From contig CANTUQ010000007.1 in assembly GCA_947683425.1 (NCBI GenBank), forward strand, positions 3,658,001 through 3,722,000: DNA of 64,000 nucleotides, written 5' to 3'. This DNA is from Excoecaria cochinchinensis. Its lineage: Eukaryota; Streptophyta; Magnoliopsida; Malpighiales; Euphorbiaceae. The notes beneath the pieces are model-generated. The model was not told the origin of the DNA. It searched no databases and was given only the letters and a program-made list of their open reading frames with translations. Positions 45,358-58,946 of this stretch are shown here, in pieces. The position numbers were made by a program, and so were the translations under genes. Every line of letters starts with the position of its first letter. The first letter of the stretch is position 1.

Positions 45358-45869
45358 TAGGGGTGAGCAAAATTCGGTTAAAACCGAAAAAACAAACCAA
45401 ACAGGCCCTTTTTTTAATTTCGTTTGTTTTCGATTTTGAAATTCTATGTAAATCGGTTAATTAGGTTAGGTTAGGTTCGGTTCGGTTTTGAAAAGCAAAA
45501 ATCAAAGAAAAATCGAACAGACCGAAATTTTAATATTATATGTTATTTTATTCAATTTTTACATAAAAAAAATATTTTTGTATTTTTTATCAATTTAAGG
45601 GGCTTGAACTCAAATTATATATATATATTTTTCAATTTGGATGTTTTTATTTTAGTTTTATAATTTGTAATTTTGTATGATTTTTAAATAATTTTTTAAT
45701 TATAATTTTGTATTTTTTGTTTTATCGGTTAATCGAACCAAATCGATCGAAGATTTCGGTTCGGCTTTCATATAAATTCGGATCGGTTTGTATAAATTTT
45801 AATATTTTGATTTTTTATTTTTTCGGTTTGGTTTAGTTGTTAAATCGAATCGACCGTTACTCATCTCTA
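45358..45869. mobile_element. hAT-type MITE, 512 bp
   Basis: The ends TAGGGGTGAGCAA and TTACTCATCTCTA are inverted repeats with three mismatches. The element is flanked by an exact 8-bp duplication TTTGCAAA (45350-45357 and 45870-45877). The subterminal zones are rich in 'aaccgaa' and 'tcggttcgg' motifs in both orientations. It is non-coding. Confidence 0.85.
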
Positions 45870-45877
45870 TTTGCAAA

Positions 45878-46836
45878 TTAGTAGTTATATTCAACTAGTT
45901 CTAGGCTTTATCCTTATGTTGACAAGGACTTTATTTTCATCTACTATTTTATTTGAATTAACTAATATTATGTTTCAGTTAGCATGTTAATGTAACTTTA
46001 GAATTTCAAATAATTTATTTGTATTCTGTAAAGAATCTATAATTTAATTTTGACATGTATTTGAAACTTTAAAATTAGATTTTGAACTTTAACACTTTTG
46101 CTTATTAAGAACTTGTTATGAATTGAATAATTTAGATAGTTTGATAAGACAAGTATGAACTATTATTTAGGTAGTTTATGCGCCGGTCATGACTGAATTT
46201 GAGTCGTAACATTACCTTTTCGTTCTATTTTTCTACTCAAAGAATTTTTCTATTTTCCAAATAATTTTCAATTATAAATAAAAATATTTTTTTTCACAAA
46301 TAGAATAACAATATAATCATTTTTGGTTAAAAATAAAATTCAATATGCCCTTTAAAATTATGATTACTTACATGCAATTTGCAATATTCAGTGTTATTTG
46401 TAGATAAAAATACAATCTTTTTCTTAATGGTAACATTTATATTTTGTTTATTTTTAATTTAATTTTCGTGAGTTTGCAATTACAAGTCTTTATTTTCAAT
46501 TTCATTAAAAATAATTAATCACTTATAGAGTACGTGTACATTCAACTAGTATATTTAAAGAATCGATGAAGTTGGATTTGAGTTATTCTATCAAATATCA
46601 GAACTAAAATTGGAAATTATAGTTTTATGGTATGGAATAAAAAGCAATATCTGCTATTATTTGACATAATCTTAGGAATCCTTTTGTCAGGCATCTCTCG
46701 AATTAGAAAAGTTTTATTTTTTTATTTAACGACTAATATTTTTTTTATAGAGGAAATATCAGAATAAAGTTTGAATATTAAATATTTTAACATATTCTAA
46801 TAAATTTTTAATTTTATTGCTGAAATTTATATTTAT
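45878..46836. other. AT-rich spacer
   Basis: No gene or clear repeat is supported. Confidence 0.5.
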
Positions 46837-46838
46837 TA

Positions 46839-47075
46839 CTTCCTCCATTTTTTTTATTTGTCGCTTTTATTATTTTCACTAAAATTAAAAAATATTAATT
46901 GGACTTAAATTTAGTATAAAATTAAGTGATTGGATGCACAAATTTAAATTTAATTGATCAATTTTTATTAAAAAATAAAATAAAATTAAAAAAATAAATT
47001 TTATTAAAAATTTAAAAGTATAAAATAAATAAAATTTAATTTTACGCAAAGATAATAAATAAAAAAAACGAAAAA
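46839..47075. mobile_element. Stowaway-like MITE copy, about 235 bp
   Basis: The left part 'cttcctccatttttttt' then 'cactaaaattaaaaaatattaatt' follows the 32.2-kb copy closely in order (in shorter identical runs). It includes 'aatttaatt-gatcaattttt'. The right end is degraded. Confidence 0.65.
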
Positions 47076-47917
47076 ATAATAACTTAATATAACTCATCAT
47101 TAGTTTTTGCTTGTTATAGAATTACTTTATGAGCAATTATTTCTTTTTTGGGTAATGCCAGTAGTATACAAGTATTTGGGTGCGCATCCAGTCATCCCCT
47201 TTAATAATATTTGATAAACAAATAAATTAATTTTGAAAAATCAGCTATATAGAATATCCCGAAAGTTGATATTTTTCAGAAAAAGAAAAAAGAAAAAAAA
47301 GAAGAGATAAATAAATGATAAATGGGTATGGGTTGTTATAATCCGTAGTTATTTAGTGGTGGTAATAGTGTACGAGTGTCCTCTGTCCACCAGATTCCTT
47401 ACTATTGCATCGTTGCCCTTAAAAAAAAAAATTAAATTCACGATTGAGATTTTTGGTTTGACTCAGGAAAACAAAAATCATTATTTAATAGCCAAATCTT
47501 TATCAAAAAAATCTTTAATCTAACAATTAATAAATTAAATAAGTCTTCAAAGCCGACAGGTAGACGTTGGATTAGAAAGGGAATGGAGCATGTGGGCATA
47601 TCATGTTCCCTTCTCAAACTCAACAACACAAGCAACAGAGACCGTTTGCTTTCTCCAACCTTTATTTCTTTCATTCTTCAATTTAAGATCAACCCAGATT
47701 GTTTTTTCCTGATTCTTTCCATATTTTATCATTAAGTTCTCGGAAAGTTCTGGCCTTTTCAAGTTATATTATCTGGAGAAGATTGTCCAGCTTTAAGTTT
47801 ATCGCCTTCTTTTTGTCTTCGCTTGCTTTTATTGTTGTTATTGTTTATTTATTTAGTCAAATGCTTTGTGATTGAATTGAGAAAAGACAGAGAATTTGCA
47901 TTAAATAGAGTTTGATA
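47076..47917. other. LOG8 upstream region
   Basis: Promoter and 5' UTR of LOG8 lie here. No gene is supported. Confidence 0.4.
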
Positions 47918-49963
47918 ATGGAAGAAAGCAACAAAACGAGCAAGTTCAATAGGATGTGTGTTTTCTGTGGCAGCAACGCTGGCAATAGACAAGTCTTCAG
48001 TGATGCTGCTATTGAATTAGGCGATGAACTGGTTTGTTTGCTTCTTTTGAATTCTATTGGATTTTATATTCATTCACTAACATATGAGTTGAGTGTCTAT
48101 AAGGTGTTTGATGCATATACTCGAGCTAGCAGCTTTACAAGAATGGGTTTCTTTTAACTGTAATTTAGTTGTGAATGGAACTTTGATGCATTAAATTGCG
48201 TTTGTTCCGTTTGATAATTAGAACTCTTTGGTGCTAATAATTTTGTGTTTCAATCAATGATTTGTGGATTGATCCATGTAAAATGGAGTTGGCCTTATGC
48301 TTTGTTTCTATGATAAATTTGGTAGTTCTTTGTGAATCTGTTTGCAAGTTCCAGTATTGCTTATAATAGTTTCGGATTATAGGTGAAAAGGAAGATTGAC
48401 CTGGTGTATGGTGGAGGCAGTGTTGGGCTTATGGGTTTGATATCTCAGAAAGTGTATGATGGAGGCTGCCATGTTCTTGGGTAATACACCTATTGATCAG
48501 AAAAATATAGTCTCCATGTTTCAGTATTTGGGCTGTTAATTAATTTCACTGATGTGTTTATCGGCCTTATTATGCAGCGTTACTAAGATGGTAATGGTCT
48601 TTTATGCAGGGTCATTCCAAGAGCACTCATGCCTCTTGAGGTATCTGTGTTCTTAACCATATCGTGAATATATCTTTTGCTATTATGCTTCCATCAGATG
48701 TCTTTCTACTTCTACAATTGTTTGCATTGATATTTGTTGTTTTAGATTGTTTTGTTTCTGGTTTTCACTCTTAATCATATAGAATTTTTTTGTGAAATTA
48801 ATATGTTATACCTTATGCGTCTTGCAAATAGACATATGTATATATTTCCTACTTTTGTCTAATTCTCATGGGGACTTCCTAGTTAAAAAAAATTTATGGA
48901 ACCTCCTGTGATATTAATGGTTATCTTTGGGGAAAAAGAAATTACATTATTGAGTGGTTGTAAAATTGTGATTTCTTTTAGATTTGATGATATTTTTTAT
49001 TGGCAATGCACAGATATCTGGTGAAACTGTTGGAGAAGTAAGAACCGTCTCAGACATGCATGAGCGTAAAGCTGCTATGGCTAGAGAAGCTGATGCCTTC
49101 ATCGCTCTTCCTGGTAGTAACCTGTTAACATTCTCACTGATTATGAAAAATGAAGAATAAGTATAAATTTTGGTCCTTAATGCAGAAAAGAAGAATATCA
49201 GTTCATGTACCTAAACTATTTCAGTACTTTTGAGGTGCTTGTTCTTTTAAGTACTAACATAAGAATAATTAATTTAGGAGGATATGGTACAATGGAAGAA
49301 CTCTTGGAGATGATCACATGGTCACAACTTGGGATTCATAAGAAACCGGTGACACATCAATCATCAGTTTTCAAGTTTAATGCTCTAATTTTTCGTTGTT
49401 TCAGAATTAGATTGTAATGGGTTAGTACTGTGGACAGGTTGGCCTGCTAAATGTTGAAGGTTATTATAATTGTTTGCTTGCATTATTTGACAATGGCGTT
49501 GAAGAAGGTTTCATCAAGCCTGGTGCTCGTCACATAGTTGTCTCTGCTCCAACAGCCAAAGAACTTCTGGAAAAGATGGAGGTATTATCCTAAATTTGCT
49601 AGGGCTTTATAAAAGACATTTTGATTCAATCAACTTATTATTTAATTAAGATCAGAACTTGAAAACTAATTATCAAATAGAAAACCACAAAAACTAAATT
49701 TCACTGTGTGATTGTAAAGTATTTCTTGATAATCTCAAAATTATTTGGAGTATATTAATATTTCTTCAATTATTTAGCTTTATTTGTTCTGAGATCTTAA
49801 GTGGAGGCTTACCGTTCCACACGTTGCCTAAAGTCAAAGCCTTTTTTTTTTTTTTTAATCCTTTTTGCAGCAATATGCACCTTGTCATCAGCATGTTGCT
49901 CCTCAAGAAAGCTGGAATATGGAGCAACTGGGTAATTATCCAACACAACAGAATGCACAGTGA
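47918..49963 (+). CDS. LOG8: Cytokinin riboside 5'-monophosphate phosphoribohydrolase LOG8
   Basis: Seven exons (47918-48031, 48383-48480, 48610-48640, 49014-49113, 49278-49348, 49438-49581, 49871-49963) give 216 residues, the normal LOG length. The signatures MHERKAAM (96-103) and PGGYGTMEE (114-122) form the active site; the Arg, Glu and nucleotide-binding Gly residues are present. VCVFCGS-type N-terminus and VYGGGSVGLMGL support the Rossmann-like fold. LOG enzymes release free cytokinin bases in one step from the riboside monophosphate, in cytosol and nucleus. The overall sequence and its place next to the NIPA gene match Arabidopsis LOG8 (At5g11950, from memory). ATG at 47918 is preferred over the non-ATG extension upstream. 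Confidence 0.94.
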
Positions 49964-52900
49964 ACAATTGGTGGTAGGTCTTTCAGTCAAATTGATTCCT
50001 GATGTAATTCATCATCATTTTGAGTTGTGTGCAAGAGTCTTTTCAAATGGGACCACATTTTGTTCATGACTGTGTATCTTTGTCTTTTTACTTATTTGAA
50101 TTCTAATAGAATAATCCTTGCTGTTTCACACCATTCTTTGGTTTAGGGGTCAATCGAGCCACTGTTATGCGATCCTATCTGGTTGTTACCGCTTAGGCAC
50201 TTAAAAAAAGTTTCACTTGAAAGGAAAAACTGATAATGCAGAAACAAATGGTCCCACAGAGCATTGACTTGAAGTGGACCAAGAAGGTTTGATATGGTCA
50301 ATTGGACTGAAAATTGTGTGAATTTCTATATAAACTTTTCATCTGCAATCAAAAGATCCTAGACATTTCTTAAAGAAGCTAGTGCCATCTTCTTATGGTA
50401 GAGGAAAGTTGAGATTCGGGTCCGCAGTTTAGGAAGTGTTAATGGTGAAGGATGCATTGGCTGTAAGAGTATTCAAAATATATCTTCAATGCCCCTAGTT
50501 TTGTAACAGTATTCCTATATTAGTCACTAATATAGTGGGGAGGCGGCTCAATTATCAGTACTGAAGTCTTGTAGCTCATAACATGACAGCCTGAAACCAT
50601 ACAAGGGGGCTATCACCATTACCACCAGTTGAGTGCAGGAAGATTCAGACCCTGGCCTCTCTGACTCTTCCTACCTTTTGGCTTGGAGATTATAGGCCAA
50701 TTCCTTTAATCATGAGTCCCATTCAGCTCAGAAAGTATAGACCCAGTGGCCATCCATCTTCAATGACCTTGCTCTTTTTCCTGTATGCATTTGGGAGCAA
50801 GGTCGGACACGATAACGTTAGGTTTACAAGGTTACTGATTTGAGTTACCAACACAGCGTTTGCAAACTGGATTGAGATTACAGGCATGATCTTATCTCAT
50901 CATAATTACTTGTGTTGTAAGTCACATTCCAAGTCCATAACTTAAAGCAAATTTCAATGTGAAGGCCTTGAACTCCACGATAAATTAAAAGGTGCAAAAA
51001 TTTGGAGAGGAAAATGCTGTCTTCCTCGTACATTCTGAGCCTTGATATCCTTTTCCCCCTCTTTCCACCTTTCCTTTTCCTACCTTGCCTTTTCTTTTAG
51101 GTTCTTAGTTTAAGATTTTTGTCAAATGGAACTTAACATTGAATTCATTGATCTCAAACAATCACAATTTGCGGGACTATATTCTTGTGTTTTAGTACCT
51201 TTCCATGGTAGTTTTTGAAATGTATAAATAAATACGTAACAACAGAGAGATAAAGACTAGTGTTCAACTTGCCACTAAGGTTACATCCAAGTCTATTCTG
51301 GGAATCATAGCCTATGACGACAGATCCTGAAATCTTCCACCCTGGAACGCATGGAAAATAATTTCACCCCTAAACAAATTTCTTTGTATTCGTTGGCCAC
51401 TTCTTGAGAGAAACAGATGCCAACTTTCTAGCAGTTTTTCTGGAAGGAAAATTTGGCAATGGATATTTCTGCAGTGCTTGCCTGAAATGATTTAGGATAT
51501 AAAGAAACCAACCCCTTGGCTGCAAATTCTTTCGTTGCTTGTACATTATTAAGTGAGTCATTCATCAAGTAGTAAACAGGGAAAATCTTGACATTTTTGG
51601 TGTTTCCATTAGCAGAATAGCAACACAGAGAACCAGTTTGCCTAGAGTGTTAGGACCCCCAAATGTCATTTTGGTGTCGTCTAGGAAAAAATATCATGCG
51701 TCAGTTTTATGGGGTTAAAGCTTGGCTCTGTATTGGAAAATGATTATTTAAGAACATAACCACATTGTGTTTCTTACAATTGTTGGATTGGCATCAAATA
51801 AGTAGTAGTAGATGAAATCAGTTGGCTTTGAATTTTGAAAGTGCCAACTGCCCTTCACATGGATTAATGTACTGATGGGACCCGGTTTATAATGATGTAT
51901 CGGAGAATGTCATATCAATTTCTTTAAGCAGTTTTGCTTCTATTACTAACTCTAAGAAAATGAAAATGGCTGACTCTTTTTGTTTTGATTTGACAGAGTG
52001 TGGTCCATGGAGATTGGTACATCTGAGATTCTTATTATAGTGGCTCATGTCTAAATCAAAGTGGACCTTACTGGTCTTGTATGTCATGATCAAGGGAAAT
52101 GTCTCAAATGGGGGGCCAGATTTTCTCCTTTCTTCCTTTGAAAAGCCATTTAACTGTTCAATAAGACACACCATTAAGTGAAAGAAACTATTCATTTCTA
52201 GGGGTTCTTTTTTTTTTTTAAGAACAAAAAAGAATCAGGTCAAGTCATGTTTTCCACAGATTGTCCTTTCTAGTAGTTTTACCAGTTACCGTGATGATTC
52301 TATTTATGAGAAACAGGAGTCATACTTACTAGATTTACGTGTCTAAACCAGCAACAATATGTTCAAGGCTAGTTGCAATACTTGCAAGAGATTAATCCCT
52401 TCAATTTCATATCTTATTCAGTTGCAATACATGCAGAAGAGCGTTGGAAACAGGCTTCCTAATCTTGTAAATAAGACGCACATTCTTTTCCGAGAAAATT
52501 GGAAAAGAGGAGTCCAGTTTATTTATTGATCAATTTCCCATGTGTCACATGCAAAGATTCTGATTAATCTAAACTGGGGTGCAAGAGAAAAGTGTCTTTG
52601 ACATCGCAAGGCCTTGTCGCATGGCCCTGATCCTGAATTTTTGGTGGCCAGTTTAATCTGAATAAAAAATACTACAACCGCTTTTTTTAAATCACTTTTA
52701 GATCTTGATTGACACTTAAATTAAAAAAAAATATTAATACATTTTAATATTATACAAAATATTAATAATTAATTATGTTATTCTTTCATTAATTAATATA
52801 GAAAAAAGTAACAATAAATGTATTTGAAATATTAAAATAAAAAAATGCATTAATTTTTATTTTGAATTTTAAAAAATATACTAAATTTCTTATTAGATTT

Positions 52901-53358
52901 TAAAAAGCGATAATTGAAGTAAAATAAAAAAAATAAAAGCTATGCTTAAAAAGAAATATATAGGTAATACACACGTATCCCTTGACCACATTGACTTTTT
53001 GCATATAAAAGCACAGAAAATCCATATGTAATGATCTGTTTCGCCTTTACATATACATATCTATTCAATGCACAACGTCATATAGTAACAAATGGTTTAC
53101 ATCTTACAGTCTGTTGTCGAAAATAAGGGTCAGTGTGCACCAGATTTGGAAATGAAAAAAAAAAAATTACAACTTCAGGTTTCATTGATGTTAAATATTT
53201 TTTGGAGGGAATGATCTCCAATATGTCATACCCCAGTAAGTATCCACTGTACACTCCAGCCTTAAACCGATTGCAATTACGTAACCCATTGCAAGCACTC
53301 CAGCCTGTAACCCATTGCAAGTACGTGACCAAATGAAAACTTATATCCCTTGGCCAGT
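49964..53358. other. Gene-free 3.4 kb between LOG8 and the NIPA gene
   Basis: The two genes converge here. The sequence is less AT-rich than other spacers and holds no frame with a family signature, no RNA gene I recognise, and no clear transposon ends. A 'gggggct'-rich stretch near 50.5-50.9 kb could be a decayed copia- or LINE-like remnant, but I cannot support that. Confidence 0.4.
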
Positions 53359-56300
53359 TCAAGCCTTCTCCTTAGCTGGAGTTGATATCAAATGATGCAA
53401 TGTTGCTGCCTGGATAACAGCACTTGGGTTTGTGTCCTTCATCCGAAGAGACCCTGTTCGGCCCAGACTGAAATTGCGATCCGTGCTGCCTCGTAAGATG
53501 CGTCGCAGTGGCCGTGGAAGGTTTCTCAGAAGCCGGGTTGAACTTACGAGTAAAATAACGCCTACTATTATAAGTAGCCTGCAATAGAGAATTTTCAATT
53601 AAATAACTCGTACATATCTTGAATACCTCAATTTTACAAGTGAGGTCCTGTGATTGACTAATCCTAGAGGAGGAGATTATGAAGCTAGTCTGATCACAAG
53701 ATGTAGGGAAAGATTTTTCCAATAGGTTTAGGCCAAATGCAGAGGAAAAAAAAGTTGGATAAGCAGTGGATACCAAAATCATCTAGTCTAATAATTCTTC
53801 TCAATTTTAACATCCCGAGTGTTCAACAAAGCTCCTTTTCCATGGTATATTAATCAAAGGAAAAATGATGCTCATAATTAGTAGACCACGGGCTAAGATT
53901 GCTGAATCTCGGTTTGAAGCTACATGAGCTAAGAGTATACTAATACGATGTAAGATGAGCCATAGAGTTACCATCCAAATAGAAGTGAAAGTCGAGCAGC
54001 GGGGGCTGATGGCAATTGTTCTCCCAGAGCAAACATTCCTGCAAGTACACCTGTCACTATTGATGCTACAGCAGCACATGTAGAAATCACAATTGCCCGG
54101 CCATGCTTTAGACCATGAGTCTGTTCAAAGAGCAAAAGCGTAATTTGTTCAATCTGTCAAAATGCCAAGCATGCAGCAGGTATGGCCTATGTGAACCAGA
54201 ACACATCAACAAACATGAACTAATAATTTACAGACATGTTCACATGTAAAGAAAGTGTGGAACATAAAATTGCATCTCTTTCTCCGTACTTCCCCGTCTG
54301 TTTCCAAAGTGAGAGTAAGAGAAAGTAGCTGGTTGGATATATAATGGACATTTCAAATGTCTAATAACATGTTATACTTTCAGTAAATGACTTGAACACC
54401 AGAAAGCAACATCAATGCCCCAACATAATGAATTACTCAAAATACCTGATAATAAAATCCTGTTGCACTACAGCATATACTGATTGAAATGCATATAGGA
54501 ACTAGCATCCTTGAGAACCCCTGCTCCAAGAAGACAAATGCCATCTTTGATATCACTGAGGCCATCCTGCAATTGGATGTGTTAAATTTACATAAGATCC
54601 CAATCAATGAACCAAGAATGGGGTTGCATTTTGTATGGATTAAAAATTGATAATCAAATCAAATTTATTCAAATCATCAGATCTACAAATTCTAAAATGA
54701 ACTCCATAACTGACATCATGCATCTAGAAAAGTATACTGAAAAATGAATATTTTACAATTATGAATGATCTTACGGCTAATCCTTTAAGAGCACAATCCT
54801 TCAGTTCCACCATGATCTATTATTTTAAACTCATAATTTGTTCTACTCAATTCCAGAAATAACAACATCAATATTAATTTCATCAGGTACTTATTCTTTC
54901 AAGGATGAGAAATGTTAATGCGGGAGACATTTGCAGGAAATATGTGAGTCTAGAAAATCATTTCCTTGAGTTACATCTCTGACCCGGGGGTTCTTTTTGC
55001 TCTTCCCTTACAATGCTATCTGGCGGGTGCTTGCCCAAATATATCTCAAGCTCCAAAACATTATTTACATCTAGCAAAGTAAATAATCCCATTTTTGTAA
55101 ACTGCCACAGATATCCTAAAACTAGATCCAGGTATCAATGGATTCCATCAATCCCACATGACATTTTATACGTGTTGTCATATATAGAGGAGTTGCCTTT
55201 GAAGAAAAAGAAAATATCTGCATAAAGCTTATGTTGAGGAATTTTACCCAAACAAAATGCCTGATTCCAAGCCGTATATAATTTCTTCGATAACTTCATA
55301 TTCCATCTGAATCACAGATACCTCAGTTTAGAGCATGGGGAAACTTGAAGATGTAAACAAATGTAACCTAACATGAATGAATAGGATTTACCGTCTCTTG
55401 TTCCCTCCGCTGACGTTTATAGATGCGAAGCCATCCATTGAGGACTACCTAATCCAAAAAATCATAATTAATTGCAGATATCCAAGCATATGTAGTAATA
55501 ATGGCATTAGGCCATTTATTAAATATAAGCCCTTGAACTGTTGATAAACTTATCCAATACAAAATGAATGGAATTAAACCAATGAAAATAAAGATCCATT
55601 AATACAACAACCCAACAGAGAAATTTTAGGAGATTAGGACATAACCTTGCTATCCTGTTTCTTTGCATAAATTAAATGAGTTGAAGGTACACATAAATTG
55701 GTCAAGTCGATCAGTCAACACTATTTACAAGTTCACAGATCTTGATAAAATACCTCCCGCCTTCCCATCCTCTCCCTAGTCACTCAGATATTTTAACATA
55801 CAAAAAATTCTCCAAGCTTTTAAGTTTGCAACAATATAATGACATAAGTAGTACTATTAGAATATATATACCATGTAATGCCTTTTTCTAACAAATGCAA
55901 GACCTTTTGATAACAAAAATATAGCAATAATCTAAAATGGTGTGCAAGGTAAGGTACCTACAAAGAAGATGGCAACAATAAATGCCAGCCATGGCAACTG
56001 AAAAACAGATATAGAAGAAGCCTCCTGCTCCTCACCACCAGCACCAACTCCTGCCAATATATAAAAAGTAAAAACCATGCATCTTAAATTAGCCAAATTT
56101 AAAACAAACCAAATTTTCAGAACTATTGAGGGGGTCGAAGTTGCACTTCTATAACCAGCTTAATGTACAGGTTTGCTACAATTTCATGGCAATACAGGAA
56201 AGCTTGACATAATGAAATAACCTAAAACCTAGAAACTCCAGGACATGACTAGCATCTAATGGTAAAGCAATTAATAAAAGGTATACATTATGTAATATGG

Positions 56301-57596
56301 AGTAAATATGGGAAAATTTCAGAACAGAAAAATAGGCCATTTTTGGTTTCATTTAAAAATTAAGTGTTTAAAATAAGATTGGCAAGAGGTGTCCTATTAA
56401 GAACTTACAATTACATACCTATGGTACCAATACCCGCTAGAGTGATTCCAATCCAATCGATGACATTCATAACCTCTTGTAGATAAAAATGGGAAAAGAC
56501 AGAAAGTATAGCAAGACCACAGCCAGAAACTGGTTGGATGATAGATACCTGATAGAGCAAAGTCAAGAATGCTATTATACTAACATGAAGAATGGGTAAA
56601 AATTACTCAAAACAGATTGCATTGGTTCAATGCATGTTTACATACTAACTTAAAGGCTCAGGATAAGAAATCCATCTTTGACTTAGTTTGATTCATGAAG
56701 GTGCCAAGCAAAATTTTCAAATCATCATGAACAGGAATGATTAAAACCCAATTAATACATCAAAAATTAAGTCTTGAAATCAAATCATTGAAAATTTTGT
56801 TGTACTTCTCCTATTTGTAACAATAATACTTATAATTTCCAGTCAAGAATGCTAACATATAGGATCTTGGGGACATTGCAAATTCACTTACAGGAGCTTG
56901 AGACAATGCTTTCAACATCAACATGGCCCCGCCAATATCCATGAGGAAACCTATGAGCCAAGCTTTATTGACGGCATATGCCCTAATCACCTGAAAAGAA
57001 AAAGAATCAATCAACATTTCAAACCATTCAAATATTCATCACAGGAAAGAATTTAGTGTCTATGTATCACCACATAAAACATGAACCTTAAAATGGAATT
57101 GGTCATCCCCAATTACAGTTCATAGTTTTGCTACAAACTTGTAGCAAATTAGAATTTGGTTGAATTGGACAAACCAGAAAGCAAAACCAATAATTGATGG
57201 AAATAATGAATCCCCAGCGTATGGATACATATACCAGCATAATATGAGATCATGAAATTGTAAACAGAAATAGGATTCCAACTTCAGAATAGAATTTCGA
57301 ATAAAAATTTTCAATTTTAGTTGCTTCCGAGATGGGACCGTGAAGAAACCAATCAAGAAAAGTACCCATTTTTAGATAAAGGCTATTGGGCAATCAAATC
57401 AAAAGTTCATAGCTTTATATAACAAACAATGGCAAGGATGCAAACATAAGAGCATAACAATGGGCAACAAAAACAGAGCACGAACCTTGAGTTTGAAAGA
57501 TAGAGGAGGCAATATAATAGTGCCCTTTTTCTGAAGAACCTTGCCGATATTATTACCGGCGGCAGCTGCCAAAGTTAAACAGATCGATTCCCACAT
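53359..57596 (-). CDS. NIPA9: NIPA-family magnesium transporter (NIPA9-like)
   Basis: Nine exons (57596-57486, 56990-56892, 56548-56419, 56050-55962, 55448-55392, 55306-55248, 54566-54446, 54120-53972, 53578-53359) give 344 residues. Eight or nine hydrophobic helices are visible, including AWLIGFLMDIGGAMLMLKAL, WIGITLAGIGTIGVGAG, WLAFIVAIFFVVLNGWL, ISISICCSATGFYY, ISTCAAVASIVTGVLAGMFA and WLLIIVGVILLV. The opening NNIGKVLQKKGTIILPPL and the QPVSGCGLAILSVFSHFYL block are typical of NIPA (DUF803) proteins, membrane carriers annotated as probable Mg2+ transporters. The basic C-terminus is cytosolic. It lies between LOG8 and a DUF3511 gene, as At5g11960 does. Substrate is by family only. Confidence 0.9.
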
Positions 57597-57990
57597 ATTG
57601 AGTTAATTTCAGAAATCTGAAATCCCAACAATAATAAGGCAGAGATCTCTCCTTTTTGCAATTTTAGAGGGTGATACAGTAGAAGTTGTCCAAATTAAGA
57701 TAGGTTAGTTGTTATCGTACTCAACCTGCCACCTCCTGTTATTATCTTATAATGGAAATCAATGGTTGTATAACTGTAGTTGCTAAGTTTAGGGTTTCTA
57801 ATAGCATGAAAATGGATTGCCGGGCACCAATTGGAGACGGAGTGCAAAATATTCAAAACTCGTCTAGTTTGCTGGATCATTTAATTCGCTTTGCCATGAT
57901 GCAGAGTATTATTGTTATTATTATTATTAATAATAACATTTCACATCCATATTAGTATAAAAAATAAAAATTCACATTAGGGATGCTGTG
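57597..57990. other. NIPA gene promoter region
   Basis: Upstream of the NIPA start codon on the minus strand. A (TTA)n-like tract lies near 57908-57935. No gene is supported. Confidence 0.4.
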
Positions 57991-58159
57991 GGTGGATAGT
58001 AATACACTTGAAAATTGCCCACAAATTACCAAACCCATTTAAATTTTATTTATACATATCCGTTTATCCATGGACAACTCATCATACACTTTTTTAATCC
58101 GTTTATCAATATCTACTACTAAACATACCTTATAATTATCTATTTAATTATTATATAAA

Positions 58160-58620
58160 TTTAATAAAATTTACATAATTTTAATAAAATTACAATTAGA
58201 AAATTAAAAATCATAATTTAGTACATTAGCAATTTATAAATTAAAAATTATACATAAATAAAATATTACATTTTGATTGTCTAAGACAAGGATTTAATTC
58301 TGACTCATACCCCAGGACTATTATCTACGATACTTGTTACATAATTTTAATAAAATTACAATTAGAAATCTAAAAATCATACTTTAGTAAATTTTTGAAT
58401 CAATATCTAAATAAAAATTCACATTAACAATTTATAAATTAAAAATTATACATAAATGTTACCGTAATAAAATATAGTGAGAAAATATTACATTTTTTTT
58501 TATTGTTTAAGACAAAGATTTAATTTTTACTCATACCCATAATTTTAAATTATTTTTCAAATAATGAATTTAAACAGGACTGTTATCCACTGATACTTAT
58601 TACACACAATTAAATACATA
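58160..58620. repeat. Direct duplication in AT-rich DNA
   Basis: The string order 'acataattttaataaaatt', 'caatttataaattaaaaat', 'atattacattttg', 'aagacaaggatttaatt', 'actcatacccca' (58167-58320) recurs at 58341-58560 with small insertions. The surrounding 57.98-58.69 kb, starting 'tagggatgc' and ending 'gaaccctta', may be one degraded transposon, but its ends are unclear. Confidence 0.6.
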
Positions 58621-58699
58621 AACATATTTATTTCAAAAAAAATACATAAACGGATATGGATAGCAAATATCCGAAGTACCGAACCCTTATTTGAAGTAT

Positions 58700-58912
58700 T
58701 TGACAAAAAGTACAATTTGAATATCATATATCAAGAGATAGTTAAAAAAGAATATTTTTTTTTTTAAATTTTTAAATATAAAAATAATATTATACCAATT
58801 GAAATATTATATTTTTTATCAAATATTTACAGTAAATTTACTAATTTGGCCCATTATTCTGTACATGTTTCAAAGAACATTTAAACGGCAACCAACTAGT
58901 ATTGAAATGTGA

Positions 58913-58946
<34 letters not shown>

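Noticed and set aside
49964..53358. A further gene between LOG8 and NIPA
   Set aside because: No exon chain with a family signature could be joined; frames are short and unrelated.
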